The notes: generated by a model not told the origin, from the sequence alone. A stretch of 32,964 bases of DNA from Aggregatilineales bacterium (GCA_029975765.1 JARKOK010000101.1:1-32964), one strand, 5' to 3'. Positions 17,801 through 25,994 are shown, counted from the stretch's first letter. Numbers and translations are program-made.

Positions 17801-20800
17801 GGCCGATGTCGGACAAACGCTGACGCCGATCAGCCAGATATTAGCCGTCGCGCAGACCGATGTCGCCGGCGTCGCGCCAACGGTGCAGGCCGCCAACCAG
17901 GCCGTCGGTGACGCGCGCACCCAGGTCGCCGGCGCGGAAGTCATCCTCACCCGCGTACCGCAGACGCTCACGCCGATTGGCGCGACCCTGGTCGCGGCGG
18001 AAACCGGCGTTGCGGCGGTTGGGCCAACCGTCAACGCCGCGAACTTCGCGGCGGATACGGCGCGGACGGAAGTGGCTCACGCCGGGCTGACGCTGACCCC
18101 CATTCCACGAACCCTCACCCCCATCGCCGGGACGCTGGCCGCCGCCGAACAGCAGGTCGCCGGGGTGCAGCCTACGCTCAACGCGGCGAATACGGAAATC
18201 GCCGGTATCGCGCCCACCGTGCAGGCAGCGAATCAGGCCGCCGACATCGCCCGCACGCAGGCCGCCGACGCCGCGCAAACCCTGACGCCTGTCCCGCAGA
18301 CGCTGACGCCGATCAGCCAGACGCTGGTCGCCGCCGAACAGCAGATCGCGGGGGTGCAGCCCACGCTGGCTTCGGCGCAGACGCAGGTGGCCGGCATCCA
18401 GCCGACGGTCAACGCGGCGAACTTCGCGGCGGATACAGCGCGCACCGCGGTTGCCGATACCGGCCTGACGCTGACACCGATTCCGCTCACGCTCACGCCG
18501 ATTGGCGGCACGCTGGCGGCGGCGGAAACGCAGGTCGCCGGGGTGCAGCCCACCGTACAGGCGGCGGATACCCAGGTCGCGGCCATTCAGCCGACGGTGC
18601 AGGCCGCGAATCAGGCCGCCGACATCGCCCGCACGCAGGTCGCTGATGCCGGTCTGACGCTGACGCCCATCCCGCTCACGCTCACGCCGATTGGCGGCAC
18701 GCTGGCAGCAGCGGAAACGCAGGTCGCCGGCGTGCAGCCCACCGTGCAGGCCGCGAACTTCGCAGCGGATACGGCGCGCACCGCCGTTGCCGATACCGGG
18801 CTGACGCTGACCCCGATTCCGCTCACGCTCACGCCAATTGGCGGCACGTTAGCGGCAGCGGAAACGCAGGTCGCCGGCGTCCAGCCGACGGTCAATGCTG
18901 CCGGGACCGAAGTCGCGGCGGTGCAGCCGACGGTGCGGGCCGCGAATCAGGTGGCGGATACGGCGCGCACCGCCGTTGCCGACGCCGGGGAAACCCTGAC
19001 TCCGATTGGCGGCACGTTAGCGGCGGCGGAAACGCAGGTGGCGGGCGTGCAGCCCACCGTGCAGGCGGCTGGCACGGAAGTCGCCGCTGTGCGACCGACG
19101 GTGCAGGCCGCGAACCGCGCCGCCGACGCGGCCCGGACCGAAGTGGCGAATGCTGGTCAGACGCTGACGCCCATCCCACAAACCCTGACTCCGATTGGCG
19201 GCACGCTGGTCGCCGCCGAAACGCAGGTGGCGGGCGTGCAGCCCACTGTCCAGGCCGCCGGTACGGCAGTCGCGGCGGTGGAACCCACCGTCAACAGCGC
19301 CAGCACGCAGGTCGCCGCCGCCGGGGCGGCGCTCACCCCGCTGGCAAGCACGCTGGTCGCGGCGAATACGCTGGCTGCCGAAAACGCCAGTCAGGCGCTC
19401 AGCCAATCGCTGGCGGTGAACGCGGAACAGGCGGTCAGCAACGAAAACTACGATCTGGCGCTGGTGCTGGCGCTCGAATCCCTGCGCGCCAACCCGGAAC
19501 TGGTGCAGTCGCAGCGCCTTCTCAGCCAGTTGGTCTATGCCAGCGCGCGTTTTAGCTTCGACCAGACGCCGCTGGCAAAACTCAGCCCCGATGGCCGCAC
19601 GCTGGTAACGGTCAGCGGCGCGGCAGTAACGCTGTGGGACATCGGCACGCGGACAACCCGGCTGGCCTTCACCGCCAGCAGTCCGATTAACACACTCGAC
19701 CTCAGCCCGGATGGCACGCGCCTGGTGACCGGCGCCGCCGACGGTAAGCTGGCGCTGTGGGATATGGCCTCCGGTCAGATACTGCGGGAACTGGCGGGGC
19801 ATACGGGCGCGGTGAACGCGGTGCAGTTCAGCCCGGACGGCGGCTCGATCCTCTCCGGTGGTGATGACAACGTGAACATCATCTGGTCGGCGGCTGATGG
19901 GGCGGAACGCTCGCGGTACTCATTGATAACAGGCCGCCAGATCATCCGGGTGCAGTACGATGTGGGCGGGCAGAGTTTCTGGTCGTGGGAGCGCGCCAAT
20001 CAGGAAGTGGTGCAGGTGTACTGGCTGGTGGGACGCAACGCCCCGCGCTGGAGTTCCGCCGACCCGATTTTTGACGCCTTCGACCCGCGCAACCGGCGTT
20101 ACGCCTTCAGCCAGACCGACCGCGCGCTGGTCATCTGGGATGGGCTGGCGCTGAACAAGGTGCGCGAATTTCAGGACAGCACGGTCAGCGGCCTGACGCT
20201 CACCGCGCGCAGCTTCAGCCCGGCTGGCAGTCTGGTGCTGGCCGCCTACCGCGTTCCCGGCACGGCAGCCAACCGCGTCGTGGCGTGGGATTTCAGCACC
20301 AGCACGGTGCAGGCCGCGTTCGAGATTCAGAACGACAGCAGCATCAACGCGATTGCCTACAGCCACAACGGCTCGCTGGCGGCGCTGGCCGTTGGCCGAG
20401 CCATCGCCCTGTATGATATGGCGAATTTCCGCGAATTACAGCGTTTCGCGGCGCATACCGATCTGATTTCGCGGCTGGAGTTTGACCCGACCGGACAGTA
20501 TTTACTGTCGTTTTCCAGCGATGGCAACGCGCGGGTGTGGGATGTCACCGGCGGCGACCCGGCGGAAGCCAACCGGATCATCGCCCGAACCCAGAATAAC
20601 CGCATCGCGTTCCCCGGTTACAGCCCGGACGGGCAGACGGCGTTCGGCGTGCTGCGGGTCAGCCTCTTTGCCTGGAACACCACCACCGGCCAGCAGGTCA
20701 ACCGGATTGACATCGGCGGTGACATCCTCGGCGCGGCCTACAGCGCCACCCAGCCTTATGCGCTCACCATTCTTGCCAACAGCGCCGCGCTGTGGGATTT

Positions 20801-21635
20801 GAGCAAACCGCCGAATCAGGCGTTCGTGCGGTACTTCGGCGGCCAGAATGATGTCTTCAAGGGGACGGTGGACAGGGGCATTGGCCTGAACGCCATCGCC
20901 GCCTTCAGCCCGGATGGGCGCTATCTGGTGACGGACAGCCGCACCTTATCGCTGCGGGACATCACCACCAACGGGCGGCTGATGGACTTTGATCGTTCGC
21001 TGATTCCGTCCGGCAGCGGGCTGGTCAGCCTGGCGGTTTCGCCGGATAACCGCTACCTGCTGGGCGCTTACGCCCAGTCGTATGCCCCCGGCACGCCGCA
21101 TGACCCTAACGAACCTGCCGGCGGGGTTATCGTCTGGGATATCAGCACCGGACAGGCGCTGCGCCAGTTCGGTTCGCCGGAACACAACCGCCGTATCAAC
21201 CATGTTACCATCAGCCCGGACAGCCGGTTAGCCCTGACAGCTTCCGGCGACGGCACGCTCATCATCTGGGACATCGAAACCGGTCGCTTACAGCGGCGGC
21301 TGGCCGGGCATCGCGCCGGGGTTAATCTGGCCTATTTCCTGCCGGACGGCCAGTATGCTGTATCCGCGTCGGACGATACGACGCTGGTCCTGTGGAATGT
21401 GGTATCCGGCCAACTGCTGCGCCGCTTCTACAGCCACACCGCGCCGGTCACGGGTCTGGCTGTCCGGTCGGATGGTACGGGTTTCATTTCCAGCACGGGC
21501 GACGATCAGATCATCGTCTGGGAACTGGAGTCGGTAGAACAGACGATCAACTGGACGCTCCAGAATCGTTTCGTCCGCATCCTGACCTGCGAGGAAGGGC
21601 GGCAGTTCAACCTTGACCGCTTCTGCTCGACGTAA
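14892..21635 (+). CDS. Multidomain STK-TIR-nSTAND-TM-heptad stalk-WD40 receptor-like protein, 2247 aa
   Basis: Kinase LGGGGYGAVYRA/VAIKVI/HRDIKPDNILL/LTDFGIAK/GTPAYLAPEQ; TIR RHVFIAYSAGDTEFIQRLVYDLESEGIAVWAD...SNYVLDELAIA from about aa 294; nSTAND NPYKGLRAF from about aa 447 with GPSGSGKSS and LVLYVDQFEELF; TM about aa 913-935; heptad repeats; WD40 from about aa 1559. Confidence 0.93.
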   Translation: MDKLIGHQVRGYEISEQLGGGGYGAVYRAFQPAVGRDVAIKVILPQHASNPEFTRRFEVEAQLVAQLEHPHIVPLYDYWQDDHGAFLVMRLVRGGSLRDRLAVQGRLDLKQVLRVYDHIGAALDVSHAAGVIHRDIKPDNILLDQYDNAYLTDFGIAKNLNLNTQLTFNEDSIIGTPAYLAPEQIRNEPLSSQTDIYSCGLMLYELVTGKQPFDSPGMGIIISHLEQPVPSVLETDPDLPPALDDIIHRAAAKKAADRYASVTDLVQELREVCAPAIVPILPYEAQPRFRDPNRHVFIAYSAGDTEFIQRLVYDLESEGIAVWADKQHLKPGTRGWEDSRREAIRSAYAVLLVASPETRRSNYVLDELAIADMYGCPVYPVWAAGDRWDNLLPPDVITAEYIDARADQYDSALRELVMLLGVPSAVDDAGRYAEDGAAAAEAFVPRNPYKGLRAFREADLADFFGRGSLVNTLLDTLNDLLQPGESRLLAVIGPSGSGKSSVVMAGLLPALRQGRLPDSDRWTLLPPMVPGARPLENLALALAGVLPTKSTLALEDDLRSPSARGLHLLARQAVDRQNSRLVLYVDQFEELFTQTDDEAERQQFINLLLTAASEPGGPVVVLLTLRADFYDRPMNYPELGRLIERNSKAVLPLSLAELYSVIQKPATLPDVRLQFDTGLVAELVFEVRGQPGGLPLLQFTLDQLFERRSGLRLTNAAYEDIGGVRGALAKHTEATYERLPSDEHRRMVRGLFLRLIEPGTSEQDTTRRRAPRSELVLADDRQNRIMDDVVNAFVTARLLLADQSKGITTIELSHEALIREWPRLNEWLVEARADIFTQQNISADTAAWITRGRRADDDGLYRGMLLEDAQNWAARNLPSSDEMAFIQASAQAQAARQARDAAIARRVQNFRRAAALLGVMSAVAIIAFIGAVVQVGGAQSQLGTATVAQGLAIISQSTAVAQVDAAQTDVADVGQTLTPISQILAVAQTDVAGVAPTVQAANQAVGDARTQVAGAEVILTRVPQTLTPIGATLVAAETGVAAVGPTVNAANFAADTARTEVAHAGLTLTPIPRTLTPIAGTLAAAEQQVAGVQPTLNAANTEIAGIAPTVQAANQAADIARTQAADAAQTLTPVPQTLTPISQTLVAAEQQIAGVQPTLASAQTQVAGIQPTVNAANFAADTARTAVADTGLTLTPIPLTLTPIGGTLAAAETQVAGVQPTVQAADTQVAAIQPTVQAANQAADIARTQVADAGLTLTPIPLTLTPIGGTLAAAETQVAGVQPTVQAANFAADTARTAVADTGLTLTPIPLTLTPIGGTLAAAETQVAGVQPTVNAAGTEVAAVQPTVRAANQVADTARTAVADAGETLTPIGGTLAAAETQVAGVQPTVQAAGTEVAAVRPTVQAANRAADAARTEVANAGQTLTPIPQTLTPIGGTLVAAETQVAGVQPTVQAAGTAVAAVEPTVNSASTQVAAAGAALTPLASTLVAANTLAAENASQALSQSLAVNAEQAVSNENYDLALVLALESLRANPELVQSQRLLSQLVYASARFSFDQTPLAKLSPDGRTLVTVSGAAVTLWDIGTRTTRLAFTASSPINTLDLSPDGTRLVTGAADGKLALWDMASGQILRELAGHTGAVNAVQFSPDGGSILSGGDDNVNIIWSAADGAERSRYSLITGRQIIRVQYDVGGQSFWSWERANQEVVQVYWLVGRNAPRWSSADPIFDAFDPRNRRYAFSQTDRALVIWDGLALNKVREFQDSTVSGLTLTARSFSPAGSLVLAAYRVPGTAANRVVAWDFSTSTVQAAFEIQNDSSINAIAYSHNGSLAALAVGRAIALYDMANFRELQRFAAHTDLISRLEFDPTGQYLLSFSSDGNARVWDVTGGDPAEANRIIARTQNNRIAFPGYSPDGQTAFGVLRVSLFAWNTTTGQQVNRIDIGGDILGAAYSATQPYALTILANSAALWDLSKPPNQAFVRYFGGQNDVFKGTVDRGIGLNAIAAFSPDGRYLVTDSRTLSLRDITTNGRLMDFDRSLIPSGSGLVSLAVSPDNRYLLGAYAQSYAPGTPHDPNEPAGGVIVWDISTGQALRQFGSPEHNRRINHVTISPDSRLALTASGDGTLIIWDIETGRLQRRLAGHRAGVNLAYFLPDGQYAVSASDDTTLVLWNVVSGQLLRRFYSHTAPVTGLAVRSDGTGFISSTGDDQIIVWELESVEQTINWTLQNRFVRILTCEEGRQFNLDRFCST
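17730..19370 (+). repeat. Intragenic heptad-phased (21-nt) repeat array, higher-order units 147/168/189 bp
   Basis: Landmark IGG/IGA/ISQ codons at 17829, 17976, 18123, 18312, 18501, 18690, 18837, 19005, 19194: all spacings are multiples of 21 nt. Confidence 0.9.
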
Positions 21636-21641
21636 AGGCGA

Positions 21642-21659
21642 CCGGCAGGTGGCTGCCGG
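21642..21659. terminator. Hairpin between convergent genes, possible weak terminator
   Basis: CCGGCAG-GTGG-CTGCCGG; no T-tract. Confidence 0.35.
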
Positions 21660-21674
21660 ATTCCGCCGCGCCGA

Positions 21675-22166
21675 TCAGGCATGATCCGGCGGCCACGCGC
21701 CGACGACCTGCCGTAAAATCGCCAGTTCGCCGATGTGGTACGCATTGTGATCGGCCACCAGCAGTGCCTCGCGCAGCACCGTATGGCCGGCGTAGCCGTG
21801 TGGAATCGGCGCGAGCAGATTCACCGCCGGGTCAGCCACCAGCGCCTTCATCGTCGCCAGATCATCCCGAAACTGCCGCAGGCTGTCCTGCCAGGCGGCA
21901 GCGTCGGCCAGCGCATCCGGCGCCGGCCAGTAGCCGGACGGCCATTCGGGCGAGACATGCGCCGGGCTGCGCACGTATTCCAGAATATCCCACTGCGCCA
22001 GCCGCAGGTGTTCCACCAGATGCCAGAACGTATACGACACCGCCGGCGGCTTCACATTGATAAATGCTTCCGGGAAATCCGCAACCGCGTCATCAAAACT
22101 CATGTGCGCCTGCCGTTCACCCAGCAGCGCCAGAACATGATCGCGCAGCGCCTGATCGGTCAGCAT
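21675..22166 (-). CDS. DinB family protein
   Basis: YTFWHLVEHLRLAQWDILEYVRSP...LVADHNAYHIGELAILRQVVGAW: His metal triad pattern; start at MLTDQALRD preferred over 22208. Confidence 0.87.
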   Translation of the reverse strand: MLTDQALRDHVLALLGERQAHMSFDDAVADFPEAFINVKPPAVSYTFWHLVEHLRLAQWDILEYVRSPAHVSPEWPSGYWPAPDALADAAAWQDSLRQFRDDLATMKALVADPAVNLLAPIPHGYAGHTVLREALLVADHNAYHIGELAILRQVVGAWPPDHA

Positions 22167-22214
22167 GTGTGTCCTTCCTTTCTCATGAAGGGGAAGCAGG
22201 TCGAACATCCGTAA

Positions 22215-22236
22215 GGGACACGGCGGGACGTGTCCC
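22215..22236. repeat. Intergenic palindrome
   Basis: GGGACACG-GCGGGA-CGTGTCCC, 8-bp stem. Confidence 0.55.
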
Positions 22237-22250
22237 CAATCACCGCGCCG

Positions 22251-22997
22251 TTAATCCAGCGCGGCGGCAGGTGATTCCTGCATCGCTTCCTGCACCGCTT
22301 CGTCCAGGGCGGGCTGCTTCAGCCGCATCACGCGGAAGGATTCGGCATAGGCGCAGCCGTGTTTCAGGCCGTCTTCCGCGTCCCATTTGCGTACCATGTC
22401 GCCCACTTCCGGCCCCACCTGCGACCGGTGGCACAGCAGCGCCGCGATTTTGCGGTCTTCCTGCGCCGAAACATCAACAAAGGTGTCCGGGTGATCGGAG
22501 AATTGCAGCCACAGTTCATCTACGTCGTGCGGCTCGTAACCTTCCGCCAGCAGTTCCGGGAAAATCGGACGTGTTCCCGCGCTAGGGAACACCGCGTACA
22601 GGGCGGCTTCGGCGGCGGCGCGGTGATCGGGGTGGTTGATGTAATAGTTGCCGGCAAAAACCATCGTCGGATCGCTGATGACCACGCGCTGCGGCTTCAG
22701 TTCGCGGATCAGGCGCGTCAGATCACGGCGCAGTTCGAGCGTCGGCTGAAGCGTGCCGTCGGGATAACCCAGAAACCGCACGTCCGTCACGCCCACGCAG
22801 GCCGCCGCTTCCCGCTGCTCGACCTTACGGACGCGCACCAGTTCGGCCAAGTCGGCGTCCGGCGCGTTGCTGCCCGCGCCGCCGTCGGTCACCAGGCAGT
22901 AGCTCACGTCATGGCCTTCGTCCGTCCACTGCGCCACCGTACCCGCCACGCCAAACTCAATGTCATCGGGATGCGCTGCAATCACCAGAATCCGCAT
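22251..22997 (-). CDS. PIG-L family deacetylase (LmbE-like)
   Basis: MRILVIAAHPDDIEFGVAGTVAQWTDEGHDVSYCLVTDGGAGSN; HPDHRAAAEAAL. Confidence 0.95.
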   Translation of the reverse strand: MRILVIAAHPDDIEFGVAGTVAQWTDEGHDVSYCLVTDGGAGSNAPDADLAELVRVRKVEQREAAACVGVTDVRFLGYPDGTLQPTLELRRDLTRLIRELKPQRVVISDPTMVFAGNYYINHPDHRAAAEAALYAVFPSAGTRPIFPELLAEGYEPHDVDELWLQFSDHPDTFVDVSAQEDRKIAALLCHRSQVGPEVGDMVRKWDAEDGLKHGCAYAESFRVMRLKQPALDEAVQEAMQESPAAALD

Positions 22998-23077
22998 GAG
23001 ATCAATCCTTGTTGTATCGCTTCCGTCATTTCGAAGACTGTGCGGAATCTAGACGCGGTGACAGGCGTCAGGCTTAC

Positions 23078-23182
23078 GCCGGCTGGCCGCCCTGATAGAG
23101 GATCAGCGGCGGATGGCTCAGGCCGCCCAACTGTTCGGCAGTCGCATACAGATCGAGTGCTGCGTTTTTCTCCCCCTCTCAA
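23078..23182 (-). pseudogene. Possible 3' remnant of a gene (...EKNAALDLYATAEQLGGLSHPPLILYQGGQPA*)
   Basis: Short protein-like frame without a start codon between PIG-L and GAF genes; upstream in-frame stop. Confidence 0.35.
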
Positions 23183-23257
23183 TGAGGTGTCGGGGGATAA
23201 GGGCTTAGGTTCACAACAGCGTCCGGGAGCAGTGATGCGGCTGTACCAGCGCCAGCC

Positions 23258-23872
23258 TCAGGGCGCGGCCTGCGGCGGGCTGATGCGTTCAATATCGGCC
23301 AGCGCCTCACCCGCGAACCGGCACAGCAGCCCCAGCAGCGCCAGATCGGTGTCGTTAAACGGCTGGTCGCCGGGTTTGTTCAGCGCCTCGATCACGCCCA
23401 GCACTTTACGATCCCCTACCAGCGGTGCGGCGACAATAGACTGGGTGTGAAAGGTAAACTGCTCGTCCACCGTATGCGAGAAACGCGGGTCGCGGCGCAC
23501 ATCCCGTACCAGCGTCGGTTCGGCATTCTCGATCACCCAACCGGCGATGCCTTCATTGGCCGGAATGCGATAACCTTTCAGATTCGCGGCCAGCGCGCCC
23601 TTGACCAGCACAAATACCAGTTCGCTGCTTTCATCATCCAGCAGCATTAGCGAGCCATCCGGGGCGTTCAGCAGGTTCAGCGCCTTCGTGAAGATATGTT
23701 CCAGCAGCGGCAGCAGTTCGGCGTCACTGGTGATGGTCTTGCTGGCCTGGGTCAGATCATTCAGGATTTGCACAAAGTCGCGCAGGTTGCGCAGCTCTTC
23801 CTCCAGCCGTTCATTTTCAGCTTGCAGACGGGCATTCTCACGCCGCATAATGGCAACCGGATTCGTAACCAT
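23258..23872 (-). CDS. GAF domain-containing protein with N-terminal coiled coil
   Basis: Coiled coil MRRENARLQAENERLEEELRNL; GAF core LLNAPDGSLMLLDDESSELVFV...GIAGWVIENAEPTLVRDVRRDPRFS...SIVAAPLVGDRKVLGVIEALNK. Start at MVTNPVAIM preferred over 23899. Confidence 0.9.
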   Translation of the reverse strand: MVTNPVAIMRRENARLQAENERLEEELRNLRDFVQILNDLTQASKTITSDAELLPLLEHIFTKALNLLNAPDGSLMLLDDESSELVFVLVKGALAANLKGYRIPANEGIAGWVIENAEPTLVRDVRRDPRFSHTVDEQFTFHTQSIVAAPLVGDRKVLGVIEALNKPGDQPFNDTDLALLGLLCRFAGEALADIERISPPQAAP

Positions 23873-23973
23873 AAGAGGCTCTCCGTATCTCATACGCATA
23901 CGAATATAGCCCCATTGTAATCACATTTAAATTATGGGCGAACGGTTCGTTGGGAAATCGTTAGGAAATCGGA

Positions 23974-25239
23974 TTATATGGTGCCTAATGCCGTCTGAAT
24001 CAGCGGTGACAGATGGCTTTCCAGGGCGTTAAACGAATAGTGGCGGCGGCCTAACTGGAAGTTGTGCGCCACCATCTCCTCGGTCTGGGAGGCATCTTCC
24101 AGCAGCCGGCGCGCGGCCTCGACGGTTTCATTCGTCACAAAATCCTCAAACGCCACGACGCGGAAGCCTTTCGGCTGGATGTCGCTGCGGAAGATTTCGT
24201 AGCTGCTCATCACAATCGGGCGGCGGTAGTAGATCGTTTCCAGAAAAGCGTTGCCGAAGCCTTCAACGCGCGACGGGTACGTAACCAGATCGGCCTGCTC
24301 GTAGGCATCGGCCAGCGAAAAAATCAGCCGCCCGTCCGCCGGCTGGTGGCGCACATGGTTAATCCGGTCAGCCGCAAACAGCACGCGCACCCCCACCGCC
24401 TCGGCATATTCGCGCAGAAATTCCTCGTAGGCTTTGCCCTCGTCCCCGGCAGCATGAGAAATCACCAGCACGCAGGGGCGCTCCAGCCGCCGCGCCAGAT
24501 TGATCGCCAGTTCGATGCGTTTGCGCGGCACGATGCGTGTCGGCTGCAATAACAGCCGCTCGCCGGGGGTGATGCCCAGTTCCGGGCGCAGCCGCGCGGT
24601 TGTGCTGTCCATCGTCTGCGGCGGCGTCTCGAAATCCATCACATTCGGGATCAGCGTGGAACTCACCCCGGCGCGCAGGGCAAGCTGGCGACCGGCAAAC
24701 GAATTGATGACCACGTGGAAAACGCTGGGCAGCGTGGGCGGAAAAGCGGCACGCAGGTAGTCATCAGCCGCCCCGACCGCGAACCGTTCGCGTTCCCAGG
24801 TAAAGTCATGATGATGCCCGATGGTAGGCCGGTTCGTTTCGGCGATAAATTCGGTGATCGCCAGGCCCAGCGGGATATTCATGGGAATCGCCAGCGCGTT
24901 TTCAACAATCAGCAGGTCTATATCAAACCGGCGCTGGAAAGCATACAGGTGCTGTTTGATATGCGCCTTGATCTTCTGCACGCTGTCGGAGGTTTCGGGG
25001 GAACGGGTGTAATCATCAAATAGGTCAGCTTGCAGTTTCAGGATGTCCGGGTGGTGGAAGTGCGCTTCCGGCACGAGGTACGAATACTCATCCGGCCATT
25101 CCAGTTCACCGGCGAAGTAAAAACATTCATGATTCAGCGCCCGCAGGATGTTCACCCATTTCACGGTTTCGAGCGAAACCCCATCCATGCCGGCCAGCCG
25201 CGTTGCAACAAAGCCAATGCGTTTCCCGGATGCGCTCAT
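23974..25239 (-). CDS. Glycosyltransferase, GT4-like
   Basis: LLLQPTRIVPRKRIELAINLARRLERPCVLVISH...QADLVTYPSRVEGFGNAFLETIYYRRPIVMSSYEIF: GT-B C-terminal domain with EGFGNAFLE. Confidence 0.9.
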   Translation of the reverse strand: MSASGKRIGFVATRLAGMDGVSLETVKWVNILRALNHECFYFAGELEWPDEYSYLVPEAHFHHPDILKLQADLFDDYTRSPETSDSVQKIKAHIKQHLYAFQRRFDIDLLIVENALAIPMNIPLGLAITEFIAETNRPTIGHHHDFTWERERFAVGAADDYLRAAFPPTLPSVFHVVINSFAGRQLALRAGVSSTLIPNVMDFETPPQTMDSTTARLRPELGITPGERLLLQPTRIVPRKRIELAINLARRLERPCVLVISHAAGDEGKAYEEFLREYAEAVGVRVLFAADRINHVRHQPADGRLIFSLADAYEQADLVTYPSRVEGFGNAFLETIYYRRPIVMSSYEIFRSDIQPKGFRVVAFEDFVTNETVEAARRLLEDASQTEEMVAHNFQLGRRHYSFNALESHLSPLIQTALGTI

Positions 25240-25371
25240 GCTCCCACTGCTTCGCGCTGCTTCAGGTTCTTATATCATCCGATTATAACCGGATTTAGTT
25301 TTTTGCGCGACTGTACCGCCGCACCGGGATACAAAAATGAAGGCTCTTGTTCAAAACGAGTGATTCTCTGT

Positions 25372-25395
25372 AGGGGCGCACCGCCGTGCGCCCCT
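25372..25395. repeat. Perfect GC-rich palindrome of the GTAGGGGCGCAC..GTGCGCCCC type
   Basis: AGGGGCGCAC-cgcc-GTGCGCCCCT, 10-bp stem. Confidence 0.75.
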
Positions 25396-25430
25396 GCAAC
25401 GAGGCCATTTTCACGCAATCTGGACATGAG

Positions 25431-25461
25431 CTAAAATGAAAATCCCTCCACCAATGGAGGG
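25431..25461 (-). terminator. Rho-independent terminator for the minus-strand 2TM/kinase cluster
   Basis: Minus strand: CCCTCCA-TTGG-TGGAGGG followed by ATTTTCATTTTAG, about 30 nt after the stop of 25493-25915. Confidence 0.75.
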
Positions 25462-25492
25462 CTTGCCAGCGAAGTTTGTTTCAACAGGTGGT

Positions 25493-25915
25493 TCAGGCGC
25501 GGCGCTGGCGGCGGCGATATTCGCGTTCGTCGTCCTCGTCATCGTCGTCGTCATACCGCACGATTTCCAGTTCGCCGTCGGCACTCAGGCGGGCGAACTC
25601 CTCACGTTTGGGTTTCTCATCCAGCGTGCCAGCGCGCCAGGCGCGCTCGCGCTCGATTTCTCGCTGGACTGCCTTTTCGCTGGCTTCCTTCATCAGGTAA
25701 TCAATCAGATGGCCGATATACCCTGCGCCCCAGCCGCCGCTCACCAGCAGCGGCCACACCATACTGAAGTGGATTTTCAGGTCCGTAAATGCCCAGGCGA
25801 ACCACATCATTACATTGATGATCACAAAGACCGCTGTATGAATGAAAATATCCTTGCGGGCGTTGTATAACCGTTCGACCCGGTGGCGAATTTCCTTGTA
25901 ATTGTCGTCAGACAT
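25493..25915 (-). CDS. 2TM domain-like small membrane protein with conserved KPKR...RLSxDGE tail
   Basis: RHRVERLYNARKDIFIHTAVFVIINVMMWFAW...DEKPKREEFARLSADGELEIVRYDDDDDEDD. Confidence 0.85.
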   Translation of the reverse strand: MSDDNYKEIRHRVERLYNARKDIFIHTAVFVIINVMMWFAWAFTDLKIHFSMVWPLLVSGGWGAGYIGHLIDYLMKEASEKAVQREIERERAWRAGTLDEKPKREEFARLSADGELEIVRYDDDDDEDDEREYRRRQRRA

Positions 25916-25994
25916 GGCAGACCCTTTGCGCTTGCGACAGCCGTTCTATCGTCTGTACGCACCAGCCGGACGGAAAGTTGCAGGCAGGCGGCTG

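Noticed and set aside
16332-17816. 494-aa minus-strand ORF inside the large kinase/TIR gene
   Set aside because: Antisense shadow ORF in high-GC coding DNA; Gln/His/Arg/Pro-rich composition with no domain, opposite to a clear multidomain gene.
17730-19370. Repeat array considered as CRISPR or non-coding satellite
   Set aside because: Repeats are in frame, continuous and translated within a long ORF, with no unique spacers of CRISPR size.
17841-19802. Several repetitive minus-strand ORFs (17841, 18233, 18611, 18892, 19017, 19157)
   Set aside because: Their repeats mirror the plus-strand heptad array of the 14892-21635 gene; no independent coding evidence.
22359-23450. 363-aa plus-strand ORF antisense to PIG-L and the intergenic region
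   Set aside because: Overlaps a confident PIG-L gene on the other strand; composition typical of antisense frames.
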